Shown here: piece after piece, positions 51,701-60,116 of the stretch
How positions within the stretch are numbered: the first letter of the stretch is position 1
How the letters are laid out: every line of letters begins with the position of its first letter
Assembly (NCBI RefSeq): GCF_000350225.1
Contig: NW_005178661.1
Location: 9,856-73,855, forward strand
Length of the DNA: 64,000 bases
Source of the DNA: Chondrus crispus
Lineage: Eukaryota; Rhodophyta; Florideophyceae; Gigartinales; Gigartinaceae
Direction: 5' to 3'
The notes under the pieces: model-generated
Database searches by the model: none
What the model was told of the DNA's origin: nothing
Seen by the model: only the letters and a program-made list of their open reading frames with translations
Made by a program: the position numbers and the translations under genes

Positions 51701-53062
51701 GTCAAATGTCTTAGACAGCCCGTGTACAGAGATGATGTTCTCTGCAAAGGTCGGTACATGGTAAGCTTCCACGTACATGCCACCGTGAAGAGACAATAAG
51801 ACCTCACCAATTCCAACGATCCTACTTGTTCCAGAAGCGGAGATGACTTCCTCACTGAGACGACGATAGTTTTGAAAACCCTTTTTGGAGTGAAAGAAGT
51901 TATGTGTGGCACCGGAGTCAATGAGAGCATCATTGGTTTTCTTTGGGCTAATGGACGCAACTGAAGTGCGGTATTTGATCCTTGCCATAAACCCCTGAAA
52001 AGAATTCCCATCGTTTGAGCTCGAAGGCGGATGGCGAAGATGATATTGTTGAGCGTTGGCTTGCGGAGGCTGTCCGCCCTGTTGTTGCTGTGGTACGAAA
52101 CCTTGACTACCATTGACTGTATTGTTCCAGGTGTTGCTCATCGAACGGTGACGCTGTTGATAAAAGGAGGGACCAGAAAATCGAGAAGAAGGCGAACGAT
52201 TCTGTCCGAACATGCGACGACTTCCACGACCACGGTATCTACGGCCGCGATCTGGTCCGCGAGCACGACCAAGGGAGCTGTTTCTATCCGCACGGTACCA
52301 GCATTCTGAAGCGAAGTGTCCAGATTTTCCACATACGTAGCAGCCGTCGTTTGATTGCCTATATTTTGTGATTCGACCGCCAGGAGGACGATCTTTGCGG
52401 CTCCTGTCTCCATTGGCAATGGCGGTGGTAGCCTTCGTGGATGATTCCAAGCGAGAGCTGGACGCTCTCATGCTCTTGCGACGGGAAATTTCGGCATGCA
52501 TAGCTTGCACAATTCTCTCAAATTCGAGATCCTGGACTTGCGCGATCATGGCAAAGCCGCTAAACGATTCTGGCAAAGTACGAAGCAATTTTGAAGCTTT
52601 GTCCTTATCGGACAATTCTTCGTCATAAGTAGCGAGTTTGCTCAGCAATTCAGTAAATTTGTTGAGGTGTTCATCCCAGCTGGACCCTTCTTTGTAGCGA
52701 AGATCATCCATTTCTTGACGAATATTAAGAATGGCTTGTGTGTTAGAAGCCGTGTAGATCTTCTCAATCTCATTCCAAAGCTCCTCAGCTGTGCGATCGT
52801 CATCGTCGACAATAGTCCGAACTTTTGCAAGTGGATAGTCTCCAAGGGAAAGAACGATAATACTTTTGGCGCGGGTCATCATTTCGAACCACTTCTTGCG
52901 GATAGCAGGCGTATTGTTTGCGGGCTCTTGATTGAAGCCAAGAAGTTCAGCATCATGACGTCGAATATAGGCGTAAACTCGACGCTTCCAAAGGATGTAG
53001 TCGTCTGAGTTCTCTAAACGAGGTAGCCTGCCAACTGCATCATTTTCTCGTTCCGTAGGCAT
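48761..53062 (-). CDS. Gag-Pol polyprotein of copia element 2
   Basis: It is 1433 residues from ATG 53062; the open frame extends five codons further to a GTG. Gag of the UBN2 type (ENSDDYILWKRRVYAYIRRH) carries the zinc knuckle CYVCGKSGHFASEC. The protease is DALIDSGATHNFFH. Integrase has WHYRTGHPSPSR with CVPCQLGKA, then a D-D-E core (VHADIAGPV, LRLDGAGEN, NGTAERLIQ). Reverse transcriptase has GADVGNAYLYG and VVVVDDMMFISN. RNase H has HVDADWGG, SSAESEYVALS and HIDIKMHHVKD. A single uninterrupted frame contrasts with copia element 1, which needs a frameshift. Confidence 0.94.
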   Translation of the reverse strand: MPTERENDAVGRLPRLENSDDYILWKRRVYAYIRRHDAELLGFNQEPANNTPAIRKKWFEMMTRAKSIIVLSLGDYPLAKVRTIVDDDDRTAEELWNEIEKIYTASNTQAILNIRQEMDDLRYKEGSSWDEHLNKFTELLSKLATYDEELSDKDKASKLLRTLPESFSGFAMIAQVQDLEFERIVQAMHAEISRRKSMRASSSRLESSTKATTAIANGDRSRKDRPPGGRITKYRQSNDGCYVCGKSGHFASECWYRADRNSSLGRARGPDRGRRYRGRGSRRMFGQNRSPSSRFSGPSFYQQRHRSMSNTWNNTVNGSQGFVPQQQQGGQPPQANAQQYHLRHPPSSSNDGNSFQGFMARIKYRTSVASISPKKTNDALIDSGATHNFFHSKKGFQNYRRLSEEVISASGTSRIVGIGEVLLSLHGGMYVEAYHVPTFAENIISVHGLSKTFDVLFATKDEGTSHCSVNLAGTSRVVFETESQHGLYKMNISNDQREVAFCSAQPEPDNSGHCIICTTVFRSSDHNSFQPTPFFSQSKPFEWHYRTGHPSPSRYLRLAQLFKDVPHFPRKTLQDMLCVPCQLGKARRAPVRRAQTTIVSPLELVHADIAGPVTPTTAGSTYSLCFVDSFTAKSDVFFLKKKSDLPKFLTEYKMRSERQTGFPLRQLRLDGAGENLSGEVQTFCKENGIELKPSPPYAHQSNGTAERLIQEFWQRTRVLLFASKLPDSLWAEAMHHANWLRNRLPSTRIQGDIPILLWYPHTRIHFNKVPVFGQPGFAFRYRSETVPNKKFLARSMHGHFVGMESDETLFRIYVPETKSIMLTTVQDFRPYRHEKLPGVASLLDGHARQSEIESLNNSDGQAEEVLMRAFHAYAYTNLAERSHHRGHKTFIKRSLRVDPRLPRSFAEAITFPDWRQAIDREYHALVDRHTWRYVHRTADMHPVPFTWVFKLKQLDAQGLELLPKARCCIRGDKQQPHIDFDPLNTYAPVASHEAIRLLLAFAAGNCLIVEGADVGNAYLYGHLDVPIIMQQPTNSTGKEAYPGMVCLLLKSIYGLKQAGEIWGSLLCTTLLSWGFKLSNVDKRVFLLQSGDKFVIIVVVVDDMMFISNSKSLLQRIKYKLSATFDVKLFGQLSTFIGWEITESQDGIHVGQQRYASDILSKCGLERCNAVWAPLPYNADTTTARHGEHILSQSQHSEYRGIIGELIYLAVCTRPDLCFTVSVLARHVHAPTSRHQTLLKRLLRYIAGTLDFGLHFPRGNITPQSLQAHVDADWGGCQDTRHSTSGYAITLNDGPIFWKSQRQTVIALSSAESEYVALSSCSKQVTWIRRLLQEIATRTPYQTNSHMLATLIKSDSTAAIALARNEQVTARNKHIDIKMHHVKDLLRTGQVDLIYVASSENIADMLTKSVTWRVLHKLRAKMNMQTLGEIFQNN

Positions 53063-53128
53063 TATTAGTATCAGCACAAACCGTCAAGAGCTACAGAGAG
53101 AAGGTAGTTTCCAAAGGAATAGTAGCGG

Positions 53129-53145
53129 TATCTGCGATGCTTCCA
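53129..53145 (-). other. Primer-binding site of copia element 2
   Basis: Directly inside the 5' LTR the minus strand reads TGGAAGCATCGCAGATA, starting with TGG as expected for pairing with a tRNA 3' CCA end. I could not name the tRNA. It differs from the half-tRNA type site of copia element 1. Confidence 0.6.
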
Positions 53146-53316
53146 TGAAAGGAAAGATGGACCTCTGTCCCCCCCCTTTATTGTGCTGAATCGTTAGTGT
53201 CCGTCTATGTACCCTTCTCGGTACTGTACCACCCTACTTGGTTGGATCTCCCCAGCTCACCCTGGGTGCGCGGCGCCGTCGGACTTACAGTGCCTTAAAT
53301 CGCTTAGATTCCAGCA
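53146..53316 (-). repeat. 5' LTR of copia element 2
   Basis: 171 bp, matching 48091-48261 with three substitutions. Confidence 0.93.
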
Positions 53317-53621
53317 AATGCAACGCCGCTGCAGAGAATGTTACCTGGCTAGGGGAGGTCCGAAAAAGCACTAGACGGAGGATCGCGCATCCTTGCGGGC
53401 CAGAGCAGGGGCAAAACGTCTTGTCCCTATCATTTTGGCCCCGCCGTATCCACGTTTGGCCTTACAGTTCCAAGGCTATTTTTGCTTTTATAAAACCGTC
53501 TTTTTATCGTGGTTAGCACGACCAATATGTATAGAGAGCACCTTCTGTTTTATGATTGGGGCAAAAGGAGCTTGCAGCAATGCAAATTGGGTGTGTCCCT
53601 ATCATTTTGGCCAGCACTATA

Positions 53622-54905
53622 CAGTAGTGTACTGTACAATGTACTGTTAAAGATTGGGTGAACATAAGGAGCTCATTCGGGATATAGTAGTGGTTTGGGG
53701 AGCTGAAAGATGGTTTCTACGGAAGGAAAGCGGTGGCACGTTTTTTCAGCACAAAGAGCTTGCTCTTTGCTGCTTCTCTTCTTTTGTTATCGCTGCATTT
53801 ATCGCGCTTCAGTACGTATCGCATCGCTTCTATCGCGTACACTCCGCATTGCGCTCTGTCGCTTTTGCATAACGTCGTCTCGCTGCATTGCTCTTCGTCC
53901 ATGCTGCGTTACACGTCTCTAGAGGCTTTGGTTCGTATCTGATCGCCGTGCTGCGCAAGGCATTTTTGCATTCAGGTCACCTCATCCCGCCGGATGAGCT
54001 TTGTTCGCTTGTACACTTACGCTCCTTGCTTACCGCCATTGCTGAATACTCTTCAGCATTTCAACATTCATATTTGCCGGGCTCATTTGTTTCTTGCGTC
54101 GCGTCCGTTCCGCTCGCAATGCTCCCTCCACTTCCTTTGTCCGCTTTGCTGCATCTCGCCGTGGCACCATGACGTTGTATTATTGCTGAAGGCGTAGTGA
54201 CGTATTGGTATCCACGCGCTAACTAGATCCAATTTTAATGATCTAATCCATGTACTCACGTAATGCTTACAGTATATCAATCTTTTGTAATTGTTTCTTC
54301 ACAGTTGCACGTGTCTCAATGTTGCGCGTGTCTCTTGTGGATGCCGTGTCATCGTTGTATACGTTAGACGGACAGCATATTATTATTATTATATTTATTA
54401 TTATTATAGTACACTGTAATGCACTGTTGATATAGTGTAGAAATACTGTACGGTCCAATGCGCCACCCGCCACCGGAACATCCAACATGGTTGTTTTGAC
54501 TACGGCTGCAATCAGAAGGCGTTCTACCACTAGTTTAGCGCAATAATTGGCACGCGTTGCTGCTCCGTGAGCATCAAGACCCTTGACGGGTGGTGGGCAA
54601 CGGATGGCTGCCAGCACTCGCCAAAATATCTCGTACACTTCACTCCGAGATCTCCAACCGCCGCATCCTCGCTGAATAATCCCCCCCATGCCATTGGCCC
54701 GCAAACCCCCAGGTGCAAACCCTCAGCCCCCTGCCACCCCCCCCCCCCCCCTACCCTTCTCGCCCTCAGATACCCCTCTCCCCCCGTCCAGACTATTTGC
54801 CCTTTCCAGCCTTGACTGAAGTCTCCCACCCTCCCCCGCCTACCTTCTGCCCGCATCCACATCCTTCCCCTTCCTCTTCCTTCTGTTCACAGATCCCGAC
54901 CAGCC
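53622..54905. other. Gene-poor interval with AT microsatellite
   Basis: No supported gene. It starts with a cluster of TACAGTA/TACTGTA words (53621-53640), contains a TTA-type microsatellite at 54379-54409 and a run of fourteen C at 54739-54752. The last 250 bp are pyrimidine-rich and form the leader of the sigma factor gene. Confidence 0.5.
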
Positions 54906-56183
54906 ATGGCCCCCGCCGTTGCCTTTTCGCCCATGCCTGTTCCCTCTTCCCCCTTCCTGCGCACCGTGCCACCCCCGACCCGCTTGCGAATCCCCCCGGT
55001 CATCCGACGCGCGCGCCGCACCAGCATGGTGCTTGCAGCTCCCAAGCCGATCACTTCGGTCGCCCCCGCCTCCTCCAAGCAAGCCAGCCCCGTGCGCCGC
55101 CCGTTCAACGACGGCCGCTCGGACCTCTCCGACGGTGGCCTCCTGGCCTACTTGAAAGAGATCGGCTCAGTCGACCTGCTGGAGGGCCATGAAGTTGTCG
55201 AGTGCGCACGCCACGTTCGCCTTCTCCTCCACTGGGAAGGAATCAAGCGCGAGCTCGACGCAGCTCCCGTTCCGAAGGAGGGCGGAGAGGCTGAGCCGTG
55301 CGACGTCCCTATCTCCGCCAGGTATTCGAGGGCCACTAAGGATCGCGACTCTCCCGCAGTCAGGAGCGCAAGCTTGCAGGAATGGGCTGCCGCGTGTGAT
55401 CAGGATCCGCACCAGTTTGAGGCCGATTTGAATCGGGCCAGGATGTATAAGGATAGGCTTGTGCGCGCGAACCTACGCTTGGTCGTTAGCATTGCGAAGA
55501 AGTATTCGAATAATGGCATCAGCTTGGCAGACTTGATTCAGGAGGGAAGCTTGGGCTTGATTCGGGGCGCGGAGAAGTTTGATCATACCAAGGGCTTTCG
55601 CTTTGCTACGTACGCGTCGTGGTGGATTCGACAGGCGATTCAGAGAGCCATCTCTGATTCATCGCGCGTCATTAGGTTGCCGACGCATGTCAATGACATT
55701 GCGAAGAAGGCAAAGCGAATTCGACGTGATTTTGAAAGGGAAAATAACCGGCCACTTACGAATAGCGAGCTGGCACGCATGCTTGAGATTAAGGAGGAAA
55801 GATTGAGCTTTATTTTGAACAAGACGTTGGAGACGGATACGGTGTCCCTGGATGTGCCGCTGTTTGGGAATAATTTTGATCATGGCAAGTCGGTGTCACT
55901 GGGAGATATGATTGAGAACCCTACCGCGTCTCCGGAGGAAGCAGTGTCGGCCGGATTGCTCCGGGACGACATTGAAAACGTTTTGCTCATGCTCACACCG
56001 AAAGAGCGTGAAGTTTTGCGCATGCGTTACGGCTTTGATGACGGCAAGAGCAAGAATTTTGAAGAGATTGGTGCTATCTACTGCGTCCCACCAAATAGAA
56101 TACGCCAGATCGAGGCCCGCGCCATTCGAAAGTTGAGACACCCCAACTTTCATCGCTGTCTCATCGACTGGAGACTAGAATAA
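54906..56183 (+). CDS. Plastid RNA polymerase sigma-70 factor (nuclear encoded)
   Basis: It is 425 residues from ATG 54906. Residues 1-65 are rich in Ala, Pro, Arg and Ser without acidic residues, as in a plastid transit peptide. Region 1.2 is DGGLLAYLKEIGSVDLL (about 77-93). Region 2 has NLRLVVSIAKKYSNNGISLA, DLIQEGSLGLIRGAEKFDHT and FATYASWWIRQAI, the core-binding and -10 recognition helices. Region 3 has LPTHVNDIAKKAKRIRRDF. Region 4 has LTPKEREVLRMRYGF and a recognition helix VPPNRIRQIEARAIRKLRHP for the -35 box. All regions are intact, so it is a group 1/2-type factor directing the plastid-encoded polymerase. No intron is seen. Confidence 0.95.
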   Translation: MAPAVAFSPMPVPSSPFLRTVPPPTRLRIPPVIRRARRTSMVLAAPKPITSVAPASSKQASPVRRPFNDGRSDLSDGGLLAYLKEIGSVDLLEGHEVVECARHVRLLLHWEGIKRELDAAPVPKEGGEAEPCDVPISARYSRATKDRDSPAVRSASLQEWAAACDQDPHQFEADLNRARMYKDRLVRANLRLVVSIAKKYSNNGISLADLIQEGSLGLIRGAEKFDHTKGFRFATYASWWIRQAIQRAISDSSRVIRLPTHVNDIAKKAKRIRRDFERENNRPLTNSELARMLEIKEERLSFILNKTLETDTVSLDVPLFGNNFDHGKSVSLGDMIENPTASPEEAVSAGLLRDDIENVLLMLTPKEREVLRMRYGFDDGKSKNFEEIGAIYCVPPNRIRQIEARAIRKLRHPNFHRCLIDWRLE

Positions 56184-57142
56184 GCAATGGTCTTAATCTA
56201 CCGACACGTTCGCGTGTCCAATAGTTTGTTTTGCAGCCCGTGTCATAGAAGTAGGATTAGATGTTTATACCGCCACGTTCCAACTTTTTTTTTTCTATTG
56301 GTTACAATTCTGCAAAAGTGAACTGGGTCACATTGCATGCAAATCACACCCTGGCATTGCCGTACCGAGACTCCTCTTCTTTGCCCGTCATATCCACGTT
56401 TCCCCCATGAGTCTGACGTTCACATGTGGGAAATAAGGCATGACAAGTCCCGTCGAGGGGTACGGGGTTCCAATTTGTCGCACATAATACAGACTTCGCT
56501 TCCTATGTGCTGGTTCTCGTTGTTTTAATTCAGAGCACACTCGATTCTTCAACTACTTTCCCCAGCTATCATGTTTAGCTTCAGGCGATGCAAGCAGCTT
56601 GACCTCGAGGTCATTTTGAAGTCCGGCACTTATGGCGCTTTCCCTCAATGCGTCTGTGCAGAAGGCAACAAGATGCGCCCCTAATTCCTCCTCACTACAT
56701 TCCGCTCTCGAATCCAGGAGCACATAGCACAGCACAGTGGAATGCCGCAGTGATCGTTCTCGTAGTAATGCGCGCGATTTATCAATAATACTGAGTGGCC
56801 AAGCACAATACCAGTAATGCTTTCAACCAAACTGCTCTTCCAGCGCATCATGGCACACGTATCGTCTAGTAGACGACAAGTCGAAGGGAAATGTTGCAGA
56901 AGAGACGGTAGCTTGCATTAAAGTCTGGACAAACATCACCTCCTTCTCCATCACTCAGTCATTGAAGCCCCTGCTATCATTGACTATTCCCAGACAAGAA
57001 ATTACGTTTGGTTGCCTTTCAGAGCTTGTAGCTTCACTGAACCCTACGCCTTTGTAAATCGCACAAGGCATATATCATTCACTTGAAAATCAAATTTGGA
57101 CAGAGGAAACTCATGCTGAGGATCCTCAATACATCTGGGCAG
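56184..57142. other. Intergenic region with one small coding candidate
   Basis: The only noteworthy content is the minus-strand frame 56553-56951, listed separately. The rest holds 3' flanks of the sigma and UPF3-like genes, including an A/T-rich stretch near 56286. Confidence 0.5.
56553..56951 (-). CDS. Small unassigned reading frame with one internal TGA
   Basis: From ATG 56951 a single frame runs 132 codons to TAG 56553-56555, interrupted only by TGA at codon 43 (56823-56825). The part before TGA reads VCHDALEEQFG, the part after KHYWYCAWPLSIIDKSRALL. The later segment AECSEEELGAHLVAFCTDAL resembles in spacing the C-terminal helix of acyl-CoA synthetases, but nothing else does. It may be a pseudogene, a chance frame, or a TGA-decoding gene. 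A 37-nt GT-AG removal is possible but changes frame and ends early. I see no convincing SECIS element in the 350 bases downstream. Confidence 0.3.
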
Positions 57143-58591
57143 CTAACCTCCATTTCTCAGGTCCTTCCTGAGCACTCTTACTGATGCGCGAGAGTCGACA
57201 GAGTCGTTCGCCGCACCAGGAGGGACAGTCATATTTGGTCCTTTAGGCCGACCGCGTCCAGATCTGGAACGTCCCGATCCCCCCCGTGGTAAGCTCTGCT
57301 TGGTAAACGCAGTCGGGACTCCTGATGTCCCGCCGTTTGGATGACCGCCGGTTTTGGGAAGCGTAGGCAAGTTGCTTGTCAATCTAGGTTCAACGAAATC
57401 ACGGCGGGGCTCGGCGTTGCTTCCGCGCTTACTATCAATCGCCGGACTCCCGATTCGCTTGGCTGATTGCATATCTTCTTGCCTCTTAGCTGCGTTAGCG
57501 ATCTCCGATGCTCGCGCGCGCTCTCGCTGTTTCTTTTTCCTCATCGATGATGTCACTTTCCCCGGTGACTCTGTCTGCTGCTTATGAGGCGAATCACTTG
57601 GATGCGGATGCCTTGCCTTTCCCCTCGCTGCCCTTGGTGTAACTTTTGTGGTCTTCTTCCTGTTATCCCTCTCTTTCCGTCTGGCACGGACATCCTCCAT
57701 AAGTGGGGTGCTTAGCTCGGAACCGTTGACAGCCAAGGCGCCAGCCTTTCCTGTACTGGTCGAGACACTAGCAGAGGTGTTATCCCTCTTTTGGGTGTCG
57801 CTCGGGTTGCTTCCTGGACCCCTCGAAAATATGGCGCTGGTCTGAGCAACTGTAAGCGCATTAGCGCCGGAAAGCTCTTTCTTGGTTTCATCCTCGAGAC
57901 GGGCGACGAAAGCCATGTAGTCGGGATCGCGCTCAATTGTGCCATGTAGAGGCAAAGGCTTGGTTATCTTGGTGAGAGGAGGAACAGGCTGCCAGGGCGC
58001 CCTCTCAACACGTGCAATAAAGTCATGATTCTGAGAAGAGGGAGGGGCATTAGGATCTTGGAATTTGATGCCATTGAAAGTTTGAGTAAAGGCCACGGCA
58101 TCATCCATGTTGACAAATGCAAGATAGGCAGTGGCATGGCGAGTAACCAGCCTCAGGCGCTTGACGGGGCCCGATGCAGCCGAAGCGCTTCCAGGGGCAA
58201 AAGATCGCCACACGGCTCTGCTCGCACCTGCGGGGTCTGCAATTTCTGCGAATTTGTCAGCAGTGAGGGTGGGCGGCAAGCGACGAACGACGAGCTTGAC
58301 GGCAACAGTGGGTGCGAGATTGTGAGGAGCGTTTCCATTGGGATTGTAATTGGCGGAGGAGGGGTTGCCGCGACGACGGCCACGATTCTTGGAGCGAGGA
58401 CGCGGGGAAGGGGAGGTTGAGAATGCGTTTTGGCGGTTTGGCGAAGAATGGGTACGAGGGTGGTGAGGGCCGTTAGCGGGGCCGGGGCCGGGGCCGGGGC
58501 CGGAACCAGAGCCATAGCCACGGCGACGACTCGCGCGTGAGGAAGGCCCCGGCGGGGGACGGTTGCGGCGCGGTGGCGGCGGACGATCCAT
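57143..58591 (-). CDS. UPF3-like nonsense-mediated decay factor
   Basis: It is 482 residues from ATG 58591. The N-terminal 90 residues are Pro/Arg/Gly-rich and low complexity. The Smg4/UPF3 domain (about 95-235) is recognised from KLVVRRLPPTLTADKFAEI, ATAYLAFVNMDDAVAFTQTF, ARVERAPWQPVP and GTIERDPDYMAFVARLEDE. The C-terminal half is Lys/Arg/Ser-rich with RRKERDNRKKTTK and MRKKKQRERARASE, which could include the exon-junction binding region of UPF3B type, though no clear EBM motif is seen. UPF3 links UPF2 to the exon junction complex during mRNA surveillance. No intron is seen. It is divergent from DPH5, sharing about 350 bp. Confidence 0.85.
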   Translation of the reverse strand: MDRPPPPRRNRPPPGPSSRASRRRGYGSGSGPGPGPGPANGPHHPRTHSSPNRQNAFSTSPSPRPRSKNRGRRRGNPSSANYNPNGNAPHNLAPTVAVKLVVRRLPPTLTADKFAEIADPAGASRAVWRSFAPGSASAASGPVKRLRLVTRHATAYLAFVNMDDAVAFTQTFNGIKFQDPNAPPSSQNHDFIARVERAPWQPVPPLTKITKPLPLHGTIERDPDYMAFVARLEDETKKELSGANALTVAQTSAIFSRGPGSNPSDTQKRDNTSASVSTSTGKAGALAVNGSELSTPLMEDVRARRKERDNRKKTTKVTPRAARGKARHPHPSDSPHKQQTESPGKVTSSMRKKKQRERARASEIANAAKRQEDMQSAKRIGSPAIDSKRGSNAEPRRDFVEPRLTSNLPTLPKTGGHPNGGTSGVPTAFTKQSLPRGGSGRSRSGRGRPKGPNMTVPPGAANDSVDSRASVRVLRKDLRNGG

Positions 58592-58941
58592 GTGGCGTCC
58601 GATGCATTTGTCTCGGAGGGCGGAAGAGAATGTCGACAGTTCACACTGTGGGAAACTGTCCGGACAGCTTGGTGCACGGTTGAGTTGGCTCGAGAATGCA
58701 GCAAACGGTTGACACTAGGACAAACTTGAAAGACGCTCTGAGAACGTTCTGAGACGGCTCTGAGACGGCTCTGAGACGGTCCTTCGCATTACACCATGCA
58801 TTACAGCCACCGATCGGTCGCAAAGAAAAAAACGTGGCCCCGATTTCGTGCCTCCTCTCCCTCTGGCACACTCAATGCTCGCAATTCACCCGCAGCGCTC
58901 TTTCAGAATCCCATTTGACATGTCTCCTTCGCCCCTCAACG
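58592..58941. promoter_or_regulatory. Divergent upstream region with tandem CTGAGACGGCT units and a uORF
   Basis: TCTGAGACGGC is repeated two to three times around 58747-58783, preceded by a related TCTGAGAACGT. On the DPH5 side, ATGTCTCCTTCGCC is present twice in a 22-bp tandem duplication (58920-58963), so that the first ATG is out of frame and opens an 18-codon reading frame overlapping the real start. Confidence 0.65.
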
Positions 58942-59862
58942 ATGTCTCCTTCGCCTCTCAACGAGGATCCCTCTAAAAGGGCTTCCTCAGAGTTTACTGC
59001 TCCCTCTTCCTCTGGCGTCTTGCATCTTATCGGACTTGGCCTTGGCGACGAGCGCGATGTCACACTACGTGGCATGGACCTCATTCGTTCAGCAGGAGTC
59101 GTCTATCTCGAAGCATACACCTCAATTCTAGGCGTTTCCGCCCCAGCGCTCGAGAAGGCTTACGGCCGTTCTGTCTGCATCGCAGACCGCGAATTTGTTG
59201 AAGAACGTGCCCAGGAAATCCTCACAAATGCCCAATCTCAACCGGGAGGCGCCGCATTCCTCGTTATCGGTGACCCTTTTGGCGCAACGACACACACAGA
59301 TCTCTGGCTTCGTGCCAGAGAGAGAGGTTTAAAAGTTAACGTTGTGCACAATGCCTCCATCATCAATGCTATCGCTGTCACCGGCCTGCAGCTCTATCTC
59401 TTTGGACAAGCAATCAGTCTCTGTTTCTGGACTGACACAGACCGCCCGACGAGTTACTACCCAAAGTTACTCCAGAATAGAAGAAATGGCTTACATACCC
59501 TTTGCCTCCTCGATATCAAGGTCAAAGAGCCTTCCCTGGAAAGCCTTGCTAGAGGGAAAAAACTTTATGAACCTCCTCGCTACATGACTGTCAACCAGGC
59601 TATCGACCAACTGCTAGAGATTGACTCTATTCTAGAGGCCGACGAGCTTGTGGAAGATACGATGGCTGTGGGCGTCGCACGGATAGGCCAACCAAACCAG
59701 CTAATCGTTTACGCATCACTGGGCACTCTACGTCAAACTGACTTCGGGCCGCCCTTGCACTCTCTGGTCATTCCGGCCCGAGAGCTTCACTTTCACGAAG
59801 AAGAAGTCCTTTCATGGTTCAAGCCCAAGTCTCATGACACAACAAAGCCTCAAATTTCATGA
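58942..59862 (+). CDS. DPH5: Diphthine methyl ester synthase
   Basis: It is 306 residues from ATG 58942 (family about 270-285, so the N-terminus is slightly extended). The hallmark start LHLIGLGLGDERDVTLRGMD follows residue 27, with VYLEAYTSIL, then FLVIGDPFGATTHTDL (SAM-binding loop), VVHNASIINAIAVTGLQLY and SLCFWTDTDRPTSYY. These are diagnostic of the class III SAM methyltransferase DPH5, which tetramethylates the modified histidine of translation elongation factor eEF2 in diphthamide synthesis. An earlier ATG at 58920 is out of frame because of a 22-bp duplication. A GTG at 58834 is in frame but not a plausible start. No intron is seen. Confidence 0.95.
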   Translation: MSPSPLNEDPSKRASSEFTAPSSSGVLHLIGLGLGDERDVTLRGMDLIRSAGVVYLEAYTSILGVSAPALEKAYGRSVCIADREFVEERAQEILTNAQSQPGGAAFLVIGDPFGATTHTDLWLRARERGLKVNVVHNASIINAIAVTGLQLYLFGQAISLCFWTDTDRPTSYYPKLLQNRRNGLHTLCLLDIKVKEPSLESLARGKKLYEPPRYMTVNQAIDQLLEIDSILEADELVEDTMAVGVARIGQPNQLIVYASLGTLRQTDFGPPLHSLVIPARELHFHEEEVLSWFKPKSHDTTKPQIS

Positions 59863-60116
59863 GATAGCCTTGTGATTGTTTTTTTTTAATCCAGTCAAGC
59901 AATTCAAACGCCATGACAACCCTTTACCGCAGCGTTTGTCTATTGTCGCGGCCCATGGGATATTGTCTAAGTCCTATCTGCGCCTTTCTGATTGCTACGC
60001 CACACGAGTAAAGGCCCCTTTCAGCGCCACCGAAAACCCGAAGCGGTTGAAGTCATTCCGCTGGCACCTTGTCTTGAAGAGTCACACTTGTAAATGCCTG
60101 TCAACTCTGGCAAGAT

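Larger units (their letters stand above)
48091..53316 (-). mobile_element. Ty1/copia element 2, intact, minus strand
   Basis: Two 171-bp LTRs (48091-48261 and 53146-53316) begin TGAAAGGAAAGATGG on the plus strand and are flanked by the 5-bp duplication AATGC (48086-48090 and 53317-53321). The LTRs differ at three positions by eye. A single gag-pol frame of 1433 codons is intact. It inserted into the Tc1 transposase gene of the outer element. Confidence 0.95.
43425..53619 (+). mobile_element. Tc1-type IR/DR transposon (outer host of the nest)
   Basis: The left arm 43425-43598 (CAGTGCTGGCCAAAATGATA...) is matched in inverse orientation by the right arm near 53446-53619, flanked by TA at 43423-43424 and 53620-53621. 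The last base of the right arm is A instead of G. Each arm carries the transposase-binding motif twice, outermost and again at its inner end (46996 and 53424-53448), the IR/DR design of Sleeping Beauty-like elements. The original element was about 1.6 kb; 3.4 kb (43599-46993) and 5.2 kb (48091-53316) were inserted later. Confidence 0.85.

Noticed and set aside
56200..56552. Search for a SECIS element downstream of the TGA-containing frame
   Set aside because: An ATGA followed by a four-pair GGCA/TGCC stem is present, but no convincing quartet and apical AA arrangement.
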